DNA of 64,000 nucleotides from Paracrocinitomix sp039939375 (GTDB taxonomy: Bacteria; Bacteroidota; Bacteroidia; Flavobacteriales_D; Crocinitomicaceae). How positions within the stretch are numbered: the first letter of the stretch is position 1; each line of letters begins with the position of its first letter. The translations under genes were made by a program, and so were the position numbers. Below, in pieces: positions 52,764 to 62,732 of this stretch. Where the stretch lies: contig JBDVJO010000003.1 of NCBI GenBank assembly GCA_039939375.1, positions 124,001-188,000 of the forward strand. Direction: 5' to 3'. A model generated the notes under the pieces. The model did not search any database, was not told the origin of the DNA, and was given only the letters and a program-made list of their open reading frames with translations.

Positions 52764-53881
52764 TCAGGATAATAATATATTAAATTACAACCCTCAGGAA
52801 GTAATTCTTTTATTTTTTCAATCGATTCTTTTGGTATGGATGTATTAAGGATTGTTAATTCTTTTAAGTTTTTCAATTTTGAAAAACTTTCAGGCAACTC
52901 TGTTATTGGGTTACCAGAAATATTCAACTTCTCCAAACTCAACAAGTTACCCATTTCATTAGGTAAAAATGAAAAACCAAGGTTCGCTATTACCAAAGTC
53001 TTCATTTTTTTTAGCCTTCCTATTTCTTTAGGCAATACGCGACTAATCTCTCTACTAGTCGGGCTTACTTGAAGATAAAACTCTTCTAGGTTTACCAAGC
53101 TAAATATCTCGCTTGGAAAATCCTTGAAGCCTCCATAAAGTGATAATTTTTTTAGCTTTAATAATTGCTTGAACGAACTTGGTAAATCTACCAATTCATC
53201 CGAGCCATGAATCATTAAGTCCTCTAAATTGGTAAGTTTTCCAATGGCATTTGGCAAGGACTTCAATCTACTCCCGAAAAATGCTTTTTTTACCATACGC
53301 ATGGAACCAATGCTTTCTGGTAATTCAGTTAAACTACCACCGTTCACATAGATGTCTTCCATAGCAGGTAGATTTCCAAAATTAGAAGGTAAGCTTGTAA
53401 CTCCCTTAACATAAATCACTAGTGATTTCAGATTATTTAAACTGCTAAAAGAACTTGGAATATTCGTTACAGTCCCTTGTAAATCAAGATACTCTAAATT
53501 AGACAAGGTTCCTATAGATGCTGGTAAGTCATATGACTTACTATTACTATAAGTCAACCATTTAAGTGAAGAAATTGCAGTTATTTCTTCAGGAAATTCT
53601 TTAAAATTATTGTCCCCATAAATATTTAATTTTTCCAATTTAGACAGAGTAGAAAGGCAAGAAGGTAAAGAATCAAATGCATTCCAAGAAACATCCAACT
53701 CAATCATACTCGTTAAAAGACAAATTGAACCTGGAAATTTAGTCAGCCCTTTATCTTTAAGGTATAATTTGGCACATTGCTCTGGATTTTTTCTAGCTTT
53801 TCCGAGATTATAAAAAGTTGTTGATTGGGCAAAAAGTAATGTCGGTAAAAAAACGGTCAACAACAGAATAAGTTTATTCAT
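52760..53881 (-). CDS. Secreted leucine-rich-repeat protein
   Basis: From ATG 53881 (MNKLILLLTVFLPTLLFAQ signal peptide) the protein is 373 residues and consists mainly of about a dozen LRRs of 22-24 residues, in the pattern LxxLxxLxLxxNxLxxLPxxIG. The LPxSIG-type repeat suits surface binding. No T9SS C-terminal domain is visible, so export beyond the periplasm is uncertain. Its stop overlaps the M28 peptidase gene by 4 bp. Confidence 0.88.
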   Translation of the reverse strand: MNKLILLLTVFLPTLLFAQSTTFYNLGKARKNPEQCAKLYLKDKGLTKFPGSICLLTSMIELDVSWNAFDSLPSCLSTLSKLEKLNIYGDNNFKEFPEEITAISSLKWLTYSNSKSYDLPASIGTLSNLEYLDLQGTVTNIPSSFSSLNNLKSLVIYVKGVTSLPSNFGNLPAMEDIYVNGGSLTELPESIGSMRMVKKAFFGSRLKSLPNAIGKLTNLEDLMIHGSDELVDLPSSFKQLLKLKKLSLYGGFKDFPSEIFSLVNLEEFYLQVSPTSREISRVLPKEIGRLKKMKTLVIANLGFSFLPNEMGNLLSLEKLNISGNPITELPESFSKLKNLKELTILNTSIPKESIEKIKELLPEGCNLIYYYPD

Positions 53882-53933
53882 AGTAGTAATTTTAGTCAAA
53901 ATACAATTTTTTATGCAATTTACTAAAAATCAG

Positions 53934-56411
53934 TTATTTCCGTTTAACTCCTCTGATGGCCTCAGTATTCCATGGGTCTTCTGGCCAAGAGTGTTTAGGA
54001 TATCTACTTTTCATGTCTTTTTTTACATCAAAATAAGCATTCTCCCAAAAGCTTTTTAAGTCAGAAGTGATCTGAACCACCTTAAACCCAGGAGACAAAA
54101 GGTGCATTAGAATATTAACTTTACCTTCATTGATTTTTGGTGTTGCTGCCATACCAAAGCACTCTTGTAATCTTACGGCCAAAATTGGTACAGCACCATT
54201 TGATGGATAAGCCAGTTTAATTTTAGATCCGCTTGGAACTTCAATCTTACTCGGTGCCAGTTTATTTAACTTTTGTTGTAAATCTTGTGGCAAACTAAAT
54301 TGAAGTACTTCTAACAAATCAATTTTCTTTAGTTGTTCTGGCTTTTTAATTGAAGCTAAGTATGGTGTCAGCCATTCAGCATTGGTCAACAGCAATGACT
54401 CTGTGCTAACATCTGGCCAACCTTGAGAGGGATTCCATTTCCTTAAACAATTAACCCTGTTTTGCCACTGTTCTACCTCTTCTGACCAATTCAACAATTG
54501 CCTTCCTTCTTTCTGAATAGCCTCTGTTATCGCTTGTTCTAAATGCGATTCATCTGGGTCTTCTAAAGGCGTGCTCCTCAAGACTATGTTTCCTATGCAC
54601 ATATCCAACGAAGCAATTAAGCCTCCATTTCTGGTATCCCATTTTATTACTTCTTTTTCTTTGACAAGGGGTTGAAGATCTGTTGGATTCAAAGGAGCAG
54701 CTAAAAAAATCTTTCCAGAGCCCTCTCGTTCATTAACATGCGCAACCGCCAACCAAGTTTCATGCGCCAAATCATCTTTGTGCCCAGCCATGGCTAAACG
54801 TCCATTAGCCAATTGGAACTGTGCGTTATTTCCAGGTCTAGCACAAGCAATTCTTTCTGGATAGGCGTATGCAATCAATAAACCAGTTTCTAATTCATCA
54901 TGGATACCATCATCCGATTCTAGTTTAAAAATCCCCCTATACTGTTTGGCAATTTTCTCAATTCTTTCAATTTTTCTACCGCCTATTTTTTCTTTTCTGA
55001 ATCTTCTTAATGCTTCTACTCTCAGGTTGATGTCAATGCCTGCTTCTTTCGGTAATGGATCTCTTTCTTCTAGAATTGCTGCGATATCTGTCGCTAGATT
55101 TAACTGCCCGTCATTTTTTGCTTGAATGAGCATGTGTGCAATTCGAGGGTGAGTTGGCAACTGATGTAATTCCTTTCCATGCTCAGTAATTCGATTATTT
55201 TCTAGCGCTCCTAAATCATGTAACAACTTACTAGCCTGAGCTATATGTCCTTTTGGAGGAGGACTGAGCCAGTTTAATTGCATAGGGTCAGCAATTCCCC
55301 ATTGTGCCATATCCAACACTAAATTACACAAATCGGCTTGTTCTATTTCTGGAATACTACTTTCTTTTAATCTCAACTGAGTAGCGTTTGTCCACATCCT
55401 AAAACATACTCCGGCACTCAATCTTCCTGCTCTTCCTGCTCTTTGATCGGCAGAATCTTTTGATACTTGAACTGTTTCTAGGCGTGATAAACCTGAATTA
55501 GGATTGAATTGCGAAACCCTGCTGTAACCAGAATCTATAACCACTTTAATTCCTTCAATCGTCAATGAAGTTTCCGCAATTGAAGTTGCCAACACTACTT
55601 TACGAGCGCCGTTTTTGTCTGGTATAATAGCTGCGAACTGTTTATTTGGAGGTAATTGACCGAACAAAGGATGAATCCTAAATCCGCTTAATGTTCTGCG
55701 AAGAATCTCTTCACATTTTTTAATTTCTCCTTGTCCTGGTAAGAAAACTAAAATATCACCTTCATGTTTTTGAGCGACAGTTTTTATCAATCTTGCCGCC
55801 AAATCTGGCAACATTCTCAAATCTGTTTCTCCAGCATAATTAACTTCTACAGGAAATTGTCGCCCTTCACTTAAGATGGTTGCCGCAGATAACATATCAC
55901 CTAACTCGGTTAACTCAAGCGTTGCTGACATTACCAAAATCCTTAAATCTGGTCTTAAAACTTGCTGGGCTTCACGGCTCAATGCCATGGCAATATCTGC
56001 ATGAATACTTCGCTCGTGAAACTCATCAAATATGATTAACCCAACTCCTTCTAACGCGTTATCATTCTGAAGCATTCTCGTTAAAATCCCCTCAGTTACA
56101 ACTTCTATTTTGGTTTGCTCACTAACTCTTGTTTCAAACCTAATTCTATATCCAACCGACTCCCCTACTTTTTCTCCTAGTAAATCTGCCATTCGGTTAG
56201 CAATGGTCTTTGCTGCCAAACGCCTAGGTTCAAGCATAATGATTTTTTGACCTTTCAGCCAATCTTCTTCTAACAATGTAATTGGAACCAATGTAGACTT
56301 TCCCGCACCCGGAGGAGCCTTCAATATTAATGTATTATTAGTCTTTAATTCCTGCTGAATTTCAGGAATCACATCTTTGACAGGAAGGTCTATTGAAGTA
56401 TAATCAAACAA
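53934..56411 (-). CDS. hrpB: ATP-dependent helicase HrpB
   Basis: The 825-residue DEAH-type helicase has Walker A APPGAGKSTLVP, motif II DEFHERS, SAT motif SATLE and motif VI QRAGRAGRL. A HA2-type domain and the HrpB C-terminal domain follow. It hydrolyses ATP to remodel RNA; the exact role is not established. Length matches HrpB (about 820). It lies 52 nt downstream of the unknown conserved gene and may be cotranscribed with it. Confidence 0.92.
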   Translation of the reverse strand: MFDYTSIDLPVKDVIPEIQQELKTNNTLILKAPPGAGKSTLVPITLLEEDWLKGQKIIMLEPRRLAAKTIANRMADLLGEKVGESVGYRIRFETRVSEQTKIEVVTEGILTRMLQNDNALEGVGLIIFDEFHERSIHADIAMALSREAQQVLRPDLRILVMSATLELTELGDMLSAATILSEGRQFPVEVNYAGETDLRMLPDLAARLIKTVAQKHEGDILVFLPGQGEIKKCEEILRRTLSGFRIHPLFGQLPPNKQFAAIIPDKNGARKVVLATSIAETSLTIEGIKVVIDSGYSRVSQFNPNSGLSRLETVQVSKDSADQRAGRAGRLSAGVCFRMWTNATQLRLKESSIPEIEQADLCNLVLDMAQWGIADPMQLNWLSPPPKGHIAQASKLLHDLGALENNRITEHGKELHQLPTHPRIAHMLIQAKNDGQLNLATDIAAILEERDPLPKEAGIDINLRVEALRRFRKEKIGGRKIERIEKIAKQYRGIFKLESDDGIHDELETGLLIAYAYPERIACARPGNNAQFQLANGRLAMAGHKDDLAHETWLAVAHVNEREGSGKIFLAAPLNPTDLQPLVKEKEVIKWDTRNGGLIASLDMCIGNIVLRSTPLEDPDESHLEQAITEAIQKEGRQLLNWSEEVEQWQNRVNCLRKWNPSQGWPDVSTESLLLTNAEWLTPYLASIKKPEQLKKIDLLEVLQFSLPQDLQQKLNKLAPSKIEVPSGSKIKLAYPSNGAVPILAVRLQECFGMAATPKINEGKVNILMHLLSPGFKVVQITSDLKSFWENAYFDVKKDMKSRYPKHSWPEDPWNTEAIRGVKRK

Positions 56412-56463
56412 AAGTGTGGTTTTGAGGGCAAAATTACGGTTTAATCTTTTGAGAAGATAATTA

Positions 56464-57093
56464 TCACGGAGTCATTTTATGAGGCAGTGCGTTAAATGGT
56501 TCAAATCCAGGTGCGAAAGGAGAGATATATGGAACATCTTGATGAATAATTGGAATTCCCTTTGCTTGTAAAGGAGCAGCCAATTTATCAATTCTTCTAC
56601 ATCCTGTAAGCGCGTGCAAATGATGTTTGAACATCTTGGTAGAAAGTTCTAAAGTACTTGGTAAGCTTCTCTCTTTAGCCATTTGGTTGTATATAGGCGC
56701 CATGTTGCAAGTTCTAATTAACGATTCCAGCATATGTCTAGCCATAGCATGAAAAGTCGGATTTTTCTCTAATGCTTTGATTTCTAACTCTGACTGTATG
56801 GCCACACCTATAAAACCATCTAAACTAAACGATTGCTTTAATCGCTTCCTCACGTTTTTAACATCTAGCACTTTGAATTCGGAAATATCCTCAGGAGCAA
56901 AATCTAAACTATTTTGAAACTTTGGTAGCTCTGCCATATCTACCATATCGCATTCTACAATAGGAACTCCTTTACTTATCCAATAAAGTGCCTTTCTATC
57001 TGTTCCGCGGACAAAAGGCAAAGACAAACGTTGTCCTCTAATAAAAGTTTTAGACAATTTAACAGACTTCCTACTTGTTAAAGCTGAATACAA
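56464..57093 (-). CDS. Conserved protein of unknown function, uncertain start
   Basis: From TTG 57093 the protein is 209 residues, basic, with KLSKTFIRGQRLSLPFVRG near the start and HALTGCRRIDKL and PYISPFAPGFEPFNALPHKM at the end. The open frame continues upstream for about 25 codons (WSHLIGPFEKHIIDAIKVN...) without any ATG or GTG and looks coding. Either the start is non-canonical or a start codon has been lost. A TAAATTTG promoter box (57164-57171) sits just before this extension. No family recognised. Confidence 0.7.
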   Translation of the reverse strand: MYSALTSRKSVKLSKTFIRGQRLSLPFVRGTDRKALYWISKGVPIVECDMVDMAELPKFQNSLDFAPEDISEFKVLDVKNVRKRLKQSFSLDGFIGVAIQSELEIKALEKNPTFHAMARHMLESLIRTCNMAPIYNQMAKERSLPSTLELSTKMFKHHLHALTGCRRIDKLAAPLQAKGIPIIHQDVPYISPFAPGFEPFNALPHKMTP

Positions 57094-57163
57094 AGGCGTG
57101 CGATCTTTGTTTACCTTAATGGCATCAATAATATGTTTTTCAAAAGGTCCGATAAGATGACTC

Positions 57164-57171
57164 CAAATTTA
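57164..57171 (-). promoter_or_regulatory. -7 promoter box of the unknown gene at 56464
   Basis: Minus-strand TAAATTTG fits TAnnTTTG. It overlaps the upstream edge of the open frame, supporting a short leader. Confidence 0.4.
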
Positions 57172-57228
57172 AGTCTTTAAATTTAGCTGAATTCTTGGTT
57201 TACGGAAATGAAACTTCCGAAACTAAAT

Positions 57229-60200
57229 TTATTTTCTAATCAAATGAATATTTCCCTGGCCTTCATATTCTGTGCCATTAGTGGCTCTCGCCTTGTAGGT
57301 ATAGAAATAAACTCCAGCTGGACAATCACTACCACTTTTATCCTTGCCATCCCATGCTTGATTGATGTCAGTGAACTCAAATACAGTTCTACCCCATCTG
57401 TTCACTACAACTGCCTCTAGTTCGTTTATAGCAGTATTCGGAAAGAAGAATTCACTATTCACAGCATCTCCTTCTCCCGGTGTAAAGACATTTGGTAAAA
57501 TCAGTTCAGGTTTATCAAAAACAAGAATTTCTTTGCAGGCAGTATCCGAACATCCATTTTTATTCAATGCTACTAAGCAAATAGAATAAGTTCCTGAATC
57601 CAAATAAGATCGATCAAACTCTTCAAAATAACTTTCACTTAATAGCCAGGTGTCATTTGGTAATCCAAAATGCCAGAAAAAAGTGGTGTCTGCTTGTGGA
57701 TTATTAGGATTTGCAAAATTTTCAGATTGATTTACAAAGTGAACATCAACTTGTGCAGTTCCTTCACAAACACCAGGAGTTAAAAACTGTGGTGATGTGG
57801 CATCAAATGCAGCTATTGGATTTAACGAATCAAGCGTTACAAAACCTTCAAGAATACACCCGTTTGCATCTGTGACTGTCATCTTATAAAGACTTGGATT
57901 TCGCCCACCCCAAGTAGTATTATTCGTTGATTGCAAGGTGTAAACGTTGAACCATTCGTAAGTATAATCCGGGGTTCCACCATTGGCTGCTGCGAATACG
58001 ACACCATTTCCAGACTGATATCCATATTGTCTGCAATAAGCAGGTTCAGAACCCAGCTCTGTAAATTGTAATGCTGAAGGCTCATTAATCGTAAAATCTA
58101 CCGTTTCAGAGCATCCATTTTCATCATTTATTAAAAGCGTGTAATTACCTGCTCCAGCTCCTGTAAAAACATTTGCTCCTACTCCATTACCGCCTGGCGC
58201 AACTGGATTCCAGAAGTATGAAATTTCATTATAATCACCTGTATAATTTAGGACCGTATCCACCGAAACCTCACCGGTTAGATAACCGTTACATAAAGGG
58301 TCAGTTACGGTAACATTTAATGTCATTTGATTAGGTTCGTCAATAAATATTGAATCAACAAACGTACAAACGTCATCTGTTACGTTGATATAATACCATC
58401 CGCTTGATAAGTTATTGGCCGTATTTGAGTTTCCTGAATTCACCTGTGTTCCTTGATCATCTGTTAAAACGAATGTTACGGCCCCTGCACCGCCGGATGT
58501 ATTGACAGTAAATGAACCATCCGAGAATCCAAAACAAGTAGGGTCATTTCCGAAAGCTTGCAATGCACAAGTACTCGATACTAAAATATTTATGCATTCA
58601 GTTGTATCACATGCTCCAACCGTTGCAGTGTAACAAATTTCCCATAAGCCATCTCCCGCGATTAATGGATCAAACACTCCTGTTACTGGGTTAATGCATG
58701 CTCCGCAATCCGCTGACCAAGTTCCTCCGCCTGGACTCGCTGATAGATTCTGTGGTCCATCTGCTGGTGAAAAAGGGCCTGCTGGTTGTAAATCAATAAT
58801 AATTGCAGCTGGTTCGTTCACCGTAACAAATACTGAATCTTGACAACCATTTTGATCAGTCACAACTACCCAATAATCATCTCCGTCTAGCTGCGTGATG
58901 TCGGGATTAGTTGATCCATTACTCCATAAATAACTGTAGGTTGGAGTGCCATCCACCACATTAGTTGTAACTGACCCGTTACCCCAATCATAACAAGTAA
59001 CATCTGTGACCGTTGGCGTTAAAACTGGCGAATCAAAAACGGTAATGTCTTCTGTAATGGTATCTGTAAAACATAAATATTCTACGATTAATTCAACAGT
59101 ATATGTTCCCGCTGATGCATAAGTATGTAATGGGTTTTGCACATCAGAACTATCGCCATCTCCGAAATCCCAGTCATAAGAAATGACATTTCCTCCTGAA
59201 GTAAACGGAGTAAACTGTATTGAATCTAAATCACACAATCCTGCTAGTGATGTATTAATATTCGTAAACGACAGACTATCTTCTACCGCATTTACTCTAG
59301 CTCCTGCTGCGTAAAAGTAAGATTCAGGGTCCCCCATTCCGTAGGCATACGCTAAAAAACCACAACCATCAGTTGTTAGCGTATGTGATCCAACACCCGT
59401 GGCGAACAGTTTATATGAATATTCATTATCATATGTAAATTGCGTCCATCCGTTAATAGGAGCGGCATTAAACTTCATAGTTGCCGTATCAGCAGATCTT
59501 GTAACGACATTGACATAATTTACCAAATTACTGCCTCCAGATGCTGCATAAAAAGTTACGGTATCTAAATACATTTGTTCATTTGAATTCAATACTATCA
59601 TTGAAGGGTCTCCATTTCCTGAGCAAACACCTGTTGTCATGGTTTGGGTAACAGCACAAGGAAAGTTAGACTCAATCATTATAGCCTCATCAACATCTGA
59701 GAAGTTACCGTCATAAACATCTCCTGCGTTCAAGACGGGTCCTGTAGGTACACCGTTTACTGTAAATGTTGTTCCGTCCTGCTTAGAAACTACTCGATAA
59801 GCGTTATCGTCTTGTTCAATCGTGATCATTAAAATGTACTCTGAACCCCAAGATTCTGTTCCATAGGCTTGTTCAAATAATGGGTCTGCATTTTGATTTC
59901 CACAATTGGTTAAATAAGTCCATATGTGACCGTTAAAAACAGCAAACTTATCAGTACCATTATCGGCAATTACAGTTGAACCCGTTAAATCATTAGCTGC
60001 TCCTGTTTGCGCTTGAACTTGGTATACTTCATTTGGATCTAAATGAACTGAAATTGGGGTTCCGGCCGGTGTGCCTGATTCTGTTATACAAGAAGGAATT
60101 ATAGTTACGTCACAGGACTGATCTCCTGCTACAACTATAAACTCTGATTGCCACCAAATTCCTGATTTTAACATTGTAGGATAAGTGGTCACCATGTAAC

Positions 60201-60603
60201 TAGATGATAATGCGGTGACAGGTAAACAAATTGAAGCTTCGGATCGTGCATTGTGAAAAGTTGAAGCATATACAGTAACTGGTAAATCAGAAGTCACATG
60301 AATCGCTCTTTCAATTACCGTTTCATTTATAGTAATATCAGCATCTGTACTTACCAGTGTTACTGTTGTCACTACTCCTGGAACTACATTATAAGGTTGA
60401 GAAAAACCAGTTCCAGTAATTTCTACGATTCCACTCGCATTAACTCTACTAGAAATATTAATTTCAAAAACGGCGTTAGCATTATCATAAACTTCAGGAA
60501 AAGCAACATAGAATTCAGTGCCTTCATTCGTTAAATTTTGAGCGTATATTGCTGTTGTATTAGCCAATACTGCTAAAAACAAAAGGGAAAGTAGCTTTTT
60601 CAT
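57229..60603 (-). CDS. Large secreted protein: IgGFc-binding-like domain, PKD and SprB-like repeats, T9SS gliding-type C-terminal domain
   Basis: The 1124-residue protein has a signal peptide (to about AIYAQN). An IgGFc-binding-protein-like N-terminal region follows (about 27-430). A PKD domain (DWDFGDGDSSDVQNPLHTYA, about 470-530) precedes three or more SprB-like repeats (ending YWVVVTDQNGCQDSVFVTV, YTLLINDENGCSETVDFTI, KMTVTDANGCILEGFVTL) and a second PKD-like part. The last 90 residues are the gliding motility-associated C-terminal domain: NVFTPGEGDAVNSEFFFPN, VVNRWGRTVFEF, WDGKDKSG, PAGVYFYTYKA. It should be secreted by T9SS and held on the cell surface as an adhesin or gliding-type filament. 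Monocistronic; divergence is not visible. Confidence 0.9.
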   Translation of the reverse strand: MKKLLSLLFLAVLANTTAIYAQNLTNEGTEFYVAFPEVYDNANAVFEINISSRVNASGIVEITGTGFSQPYNVVPGVVTTVTLVSTDADITINETVIERAIHVTSDLPVTVYASTFHNARSEASICLPVTALSSSYMVTTYPTMLKSGIWWQSEFIVVAGDQSCDVTIIPSCITESGTPAGTPISVHLDPNEVYQVQAQTGAANDLTGSTVIADNGTDKFAVFNGHIWTYLTNCGNQNADPLFEQAYGTESWGSEYILMITIEQDDNAYRVVSKQDGTTFTVNGVPTGPVLNAGDVYDGNFSDVDEAIMIESNFPCAVTQTMTTGVCSGNGDPSMIVLNSNEQMYLDTVTFYAASGGSNLVNYVNVVTRSADTATMKFNAAPINGWTQFTYDNEYSYKLFATGVGSHTLTTDGCGFLAYAYGMGDPESYFYAAGARVNAVEDSLSFTNINTSLAGLCDLDSIQFTPFTSGGNVISYDWDFGDGDSSDVQNPLHTYASAGTYTVELIVEYLCFTDTITEDITVFDSPVLTPTVTDVTCYDWGNGSVTTNVVDGTPTYSYLWSNGSTNPDITQLDGDDYWVVVTDQNGCQDSVFVTVNEPAAIIIDLQPAGPFSPADGPQNLSASPGGGTWSADCGACINPVTGVFDPLIAGDGLWEICYTATVGACDTTECINILVSSTCALQAFGNDPTCFGFSDGSFTVNTSGGAGAVTFVLTDDQGTQVNSGNSNTANNLSSGWYYINVTDDVCTFVDSIFIDEPNQMTLNVTVTDPLCNGYLTGEVSVDTVLNYTGDYNEISYFWNPVAPGGNGVGANVFTGAGAGNYTLLINDENGCSETVDFTINEPSALQFTELGSEPAYCRQYGYQSGNGVVFAAANGGTPDYTYEWFNVYTLQSTNNTTWGGRNPSLYKMTVTDANGCILEGFVTLDSLNPIAAFDATSPQFLTPGVCEGTAQVDVHFVNQSENFANPNNPQADTTFFWHFGLPNDTWLLSESYFEEFDRSYLDSGTYSICLVALNKNGCSDTACKEILVFDKPELILPNVFTPGEGDAVNSEFFFPNTAINELEAVVVNRWGRTVFEFTDINQAWDGKDKSGSDCPAGVYFYTYKARATNGTEYEGQGNIHLIRK

Positions 60604-60711
60604 AAACGATTAAAAAATAATCTTTATTGGTTAACATTGATTATATAGTAGACTGAATTAGAGGTCTTTTAGTTGCTTGAGAAAAATTTTATGATTTAGG
60701 TCATAGAAAAA

Positions 60712-61111
60712 ACACTTCGACTTCGCTCAGTGTTGATGATGTCAATCCGCGCTAGTTCATTTGATTTCGAAACGCTACAATCTAATTCCTATTACACTTC
60801 GACAAGGCTCAGTATAAACTGCTTAAATAGGATATTCGCTATTATAAGCGAATTCCTATTACACTTCGACTCCGCTCAGTGTAAACTGCTTAAATAGGAA
60901 ATTCGCTATTATAAGCGAATTCCTATTACACAAACTGAAAAAATTGGGTCAACAGAGAAAACACTTCGACTTCGCTCAGTGTTGATGATGTCAATCCGCG
61001 CTAGTTCATTTGATTTCGCTACGCTACAATCTAATTCCTATCACACTTCGACTTCGCTCAGTATAAACTGCTTAAATAGGACATTCGCTCTTATAAGCGA
61101 ATTCCTATCAC
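60712..61111. repeat. Tandem repeat block containing the 3' end of a SpoIIE gene
   Basis: Two 150-bp copies (60712-60861 and 60961-61110) align with an offset of exactly 249 nt and only a few substitutions. Between them a third, partial copy runs 60861-60930. Each copy includes ACACTTCGACTTCGCTCAG cores, GTAAACTGCTTAAATAGG and the hairpin AATAGGA.ATTCGCT / AGCGAATTCCTATT. The stop codon of the SpoIIE gene (61091-61093) and its last codons lie inside the right copy. 60604-60711 holds no gene that I can see. Confidence 0.88.
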
Positions 61112-62578
61112 GCAGACATCATCAACTTGCTCGTAATCGCCTTTCCAATTTTCGAAGAACTCATCTAAAATTGCTACCTGATCTGACAATGGTCTGTTGT
61201 TCGCTGAAATTAATTCATTTTTGAAAGGCTTGTACTTTAACTTCTTGCCGTTATCTCCACCAAACTGATCTGCAAAACCATCTGTAAACAGATAAATACT
61301 ATCATTTTCTTCTAACTGAAGTTTCACAGTTTGAAAAGGAACTCTGTGCGAAAACTGCCCTATGGGTTGTTTATTGGGTTTGATTGATTCAAATAAATCG
61401 TCTTTGCGGATGATATACAAGGGATTATTTGCACCAGCATATTCTACTGTTCGCTTTTCAACATTGATTTTGCATAAACAAATATCCATGCCATCTTTTA
61501 TACCGTCTGGCGAAGACTTAAATTTTTCAATTACAATATCTGTTACGGCATCCAAAATTTCTCCAGGATCAGTAATGTTGGCATCATGAACAACATAAGA
61601 CAGAGCATTTGAGCAAATAACACTCACCATTGCTCCAGGCACTCCATGACCTGTACAATCAGCTACCGCAACATAATAGTCATCTTGAAACTTCTCCAAA
61701 AAATAAAAGTCTCCAGCGACAATATCCTTCGGCTTGAAAAACACAAAACTTTCTTTAAACGCCTGATCAAAAGTAGAAAGCTGTGGAAGGATTGCTGACT
61801 GAATTTTTAAAGCATAGTTAATAGAATCTGTAATGTCTCTATTCTTTTCTTTAATGATGGCTGCCTGAATTTTGGCTTGTTCTTTTCTTAGCTCTTCTTC
61901 TCTTAAAATTTTACGAGTGTAAGGCACAAGAAAGAATGCCAATAATATAATTACACCAATAGAAATTAGTGTTTGATTCAAATATTCGCTTCTTACTTCA
62001 TCAATAAAAGTTTGAAAAACTGTATCTGCCTGCAGAACAGCAACGGTCTCACCTTTTGAATTCTTAATTGGATGAAAAGAAGAAATCCACGTTCCGTTTT
62101 CTGATTGATAAGGCGGAATATTTGTTCCAACGTGCATACTATCCAAAAGGATTTTCGGAAAATTCTTGTAGTCATGCCTAAAATATGGAGTATCTCCAGA
62201 GGCTACACCGAATTGAAAGTAGCCGAGATCTTCATTGTAAACTAAAGTATAAATGTCACTTTCTAATTTATTAACCTCAGCAGCACTTTTGAGTTGTGTG
62301 TAAATGTGGTGATAAGTAAAGTTTTCATCAATTGATTTGATATCATCCAACGCAGGATGATCATTCATCATTTGTTGATGCTCATCTCCGTCCAACTCAA
62401 CAGCAATAGTACTTACAATTGCATTTAAACGATCATACTGACGTTTTTCTTGCAGTTCCATCTGAGAGTAGTAACCAAAAATGATAAAAAAGGCGGTCAC
62501 AAAAATGATGCTCACATATATAATGAACATGATTCTAGTGGCGACATTGCCTAATATTTTACCCAATAATGAACTCAC
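61091..62578 (-). CDS. Membrane sensor SpoIIE/PP2C-type phosphatase
   Basis: The 495-residue protein has an N-terminal TM helix (about 12-34), an extracytoplasmic domain of about 150 residues, a second TM helix (about 207-225) and a short coiled coil. The SpoIIE phosphatase domain (about 255-495) follows. Metal-site aspartates occur in IVAGDFYFLE, VADCTGHGVPGAM, FTDGFADQFGG and VDDVCVIGI. Such proteins dephosphorylate an anti-sigma-factor antagonist-like partner in response to an external signal. The last codons and stop (ending VIGIRL) lie in a repeat copy, so the native C terminus may have been altered. Same strand as the partial neighbour upstream, 154 nt apart. Confidence 0.9.
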   Translation of the reverse strand: MSSLLGKILGNVATRIMFIIYVSIIFVTAFFIIFGYYSQMELQEKRQYDRLNAIVSTIAVELDGDEHQQMMNDHPALDDIKSIDENFTYHHIYTQLKSAAEVNKLESDIYTLVYNEDLGYFQFGVASGDTPYFRHDYKNFPKILLDSMHVGTNIPPYQSENGTWISSFHPIKNSKGETVAVLQADTVFQTFIDEVRSEYLNQTLISIGVIILLAFFLVPYTRKILREEELRKEQAKIQAAIIKEKNRDITDSINYALKIQSAILPQLSTFDQAFKESFVFFKPKDIVAGDFYFLEKFQDDYYVAVADCTGHGVPGAMVSVICSNALSYVVHDANITDPGEILDAVTDIVIEKFKSSPDGIKDGMDICLCKINVEKRTVEYAGANNPLYIIRKDDLFESIKPNKQPIGQFSHRVPFQTVKLQLEENDSIYLFTDGFADQFGGDNGKKLKYKPFKNELISANNRPLSDQVAILDEFFENWKGDYEQVDDVCVIGIRL

Positions 62579-62732
62579 TCTGTACTTCTAGACTCTTAAT
62601 TTACACATTTTACGCAATATACTTTTTCAGATGCGATTCAACTATTTTTTTTGAACTCATTGATTGAAGCGTACCTATCATAAATTTAACTTGCATTTAC
62701 TTAATAATGAACTAAAGTAGAAAATGTTCAAA

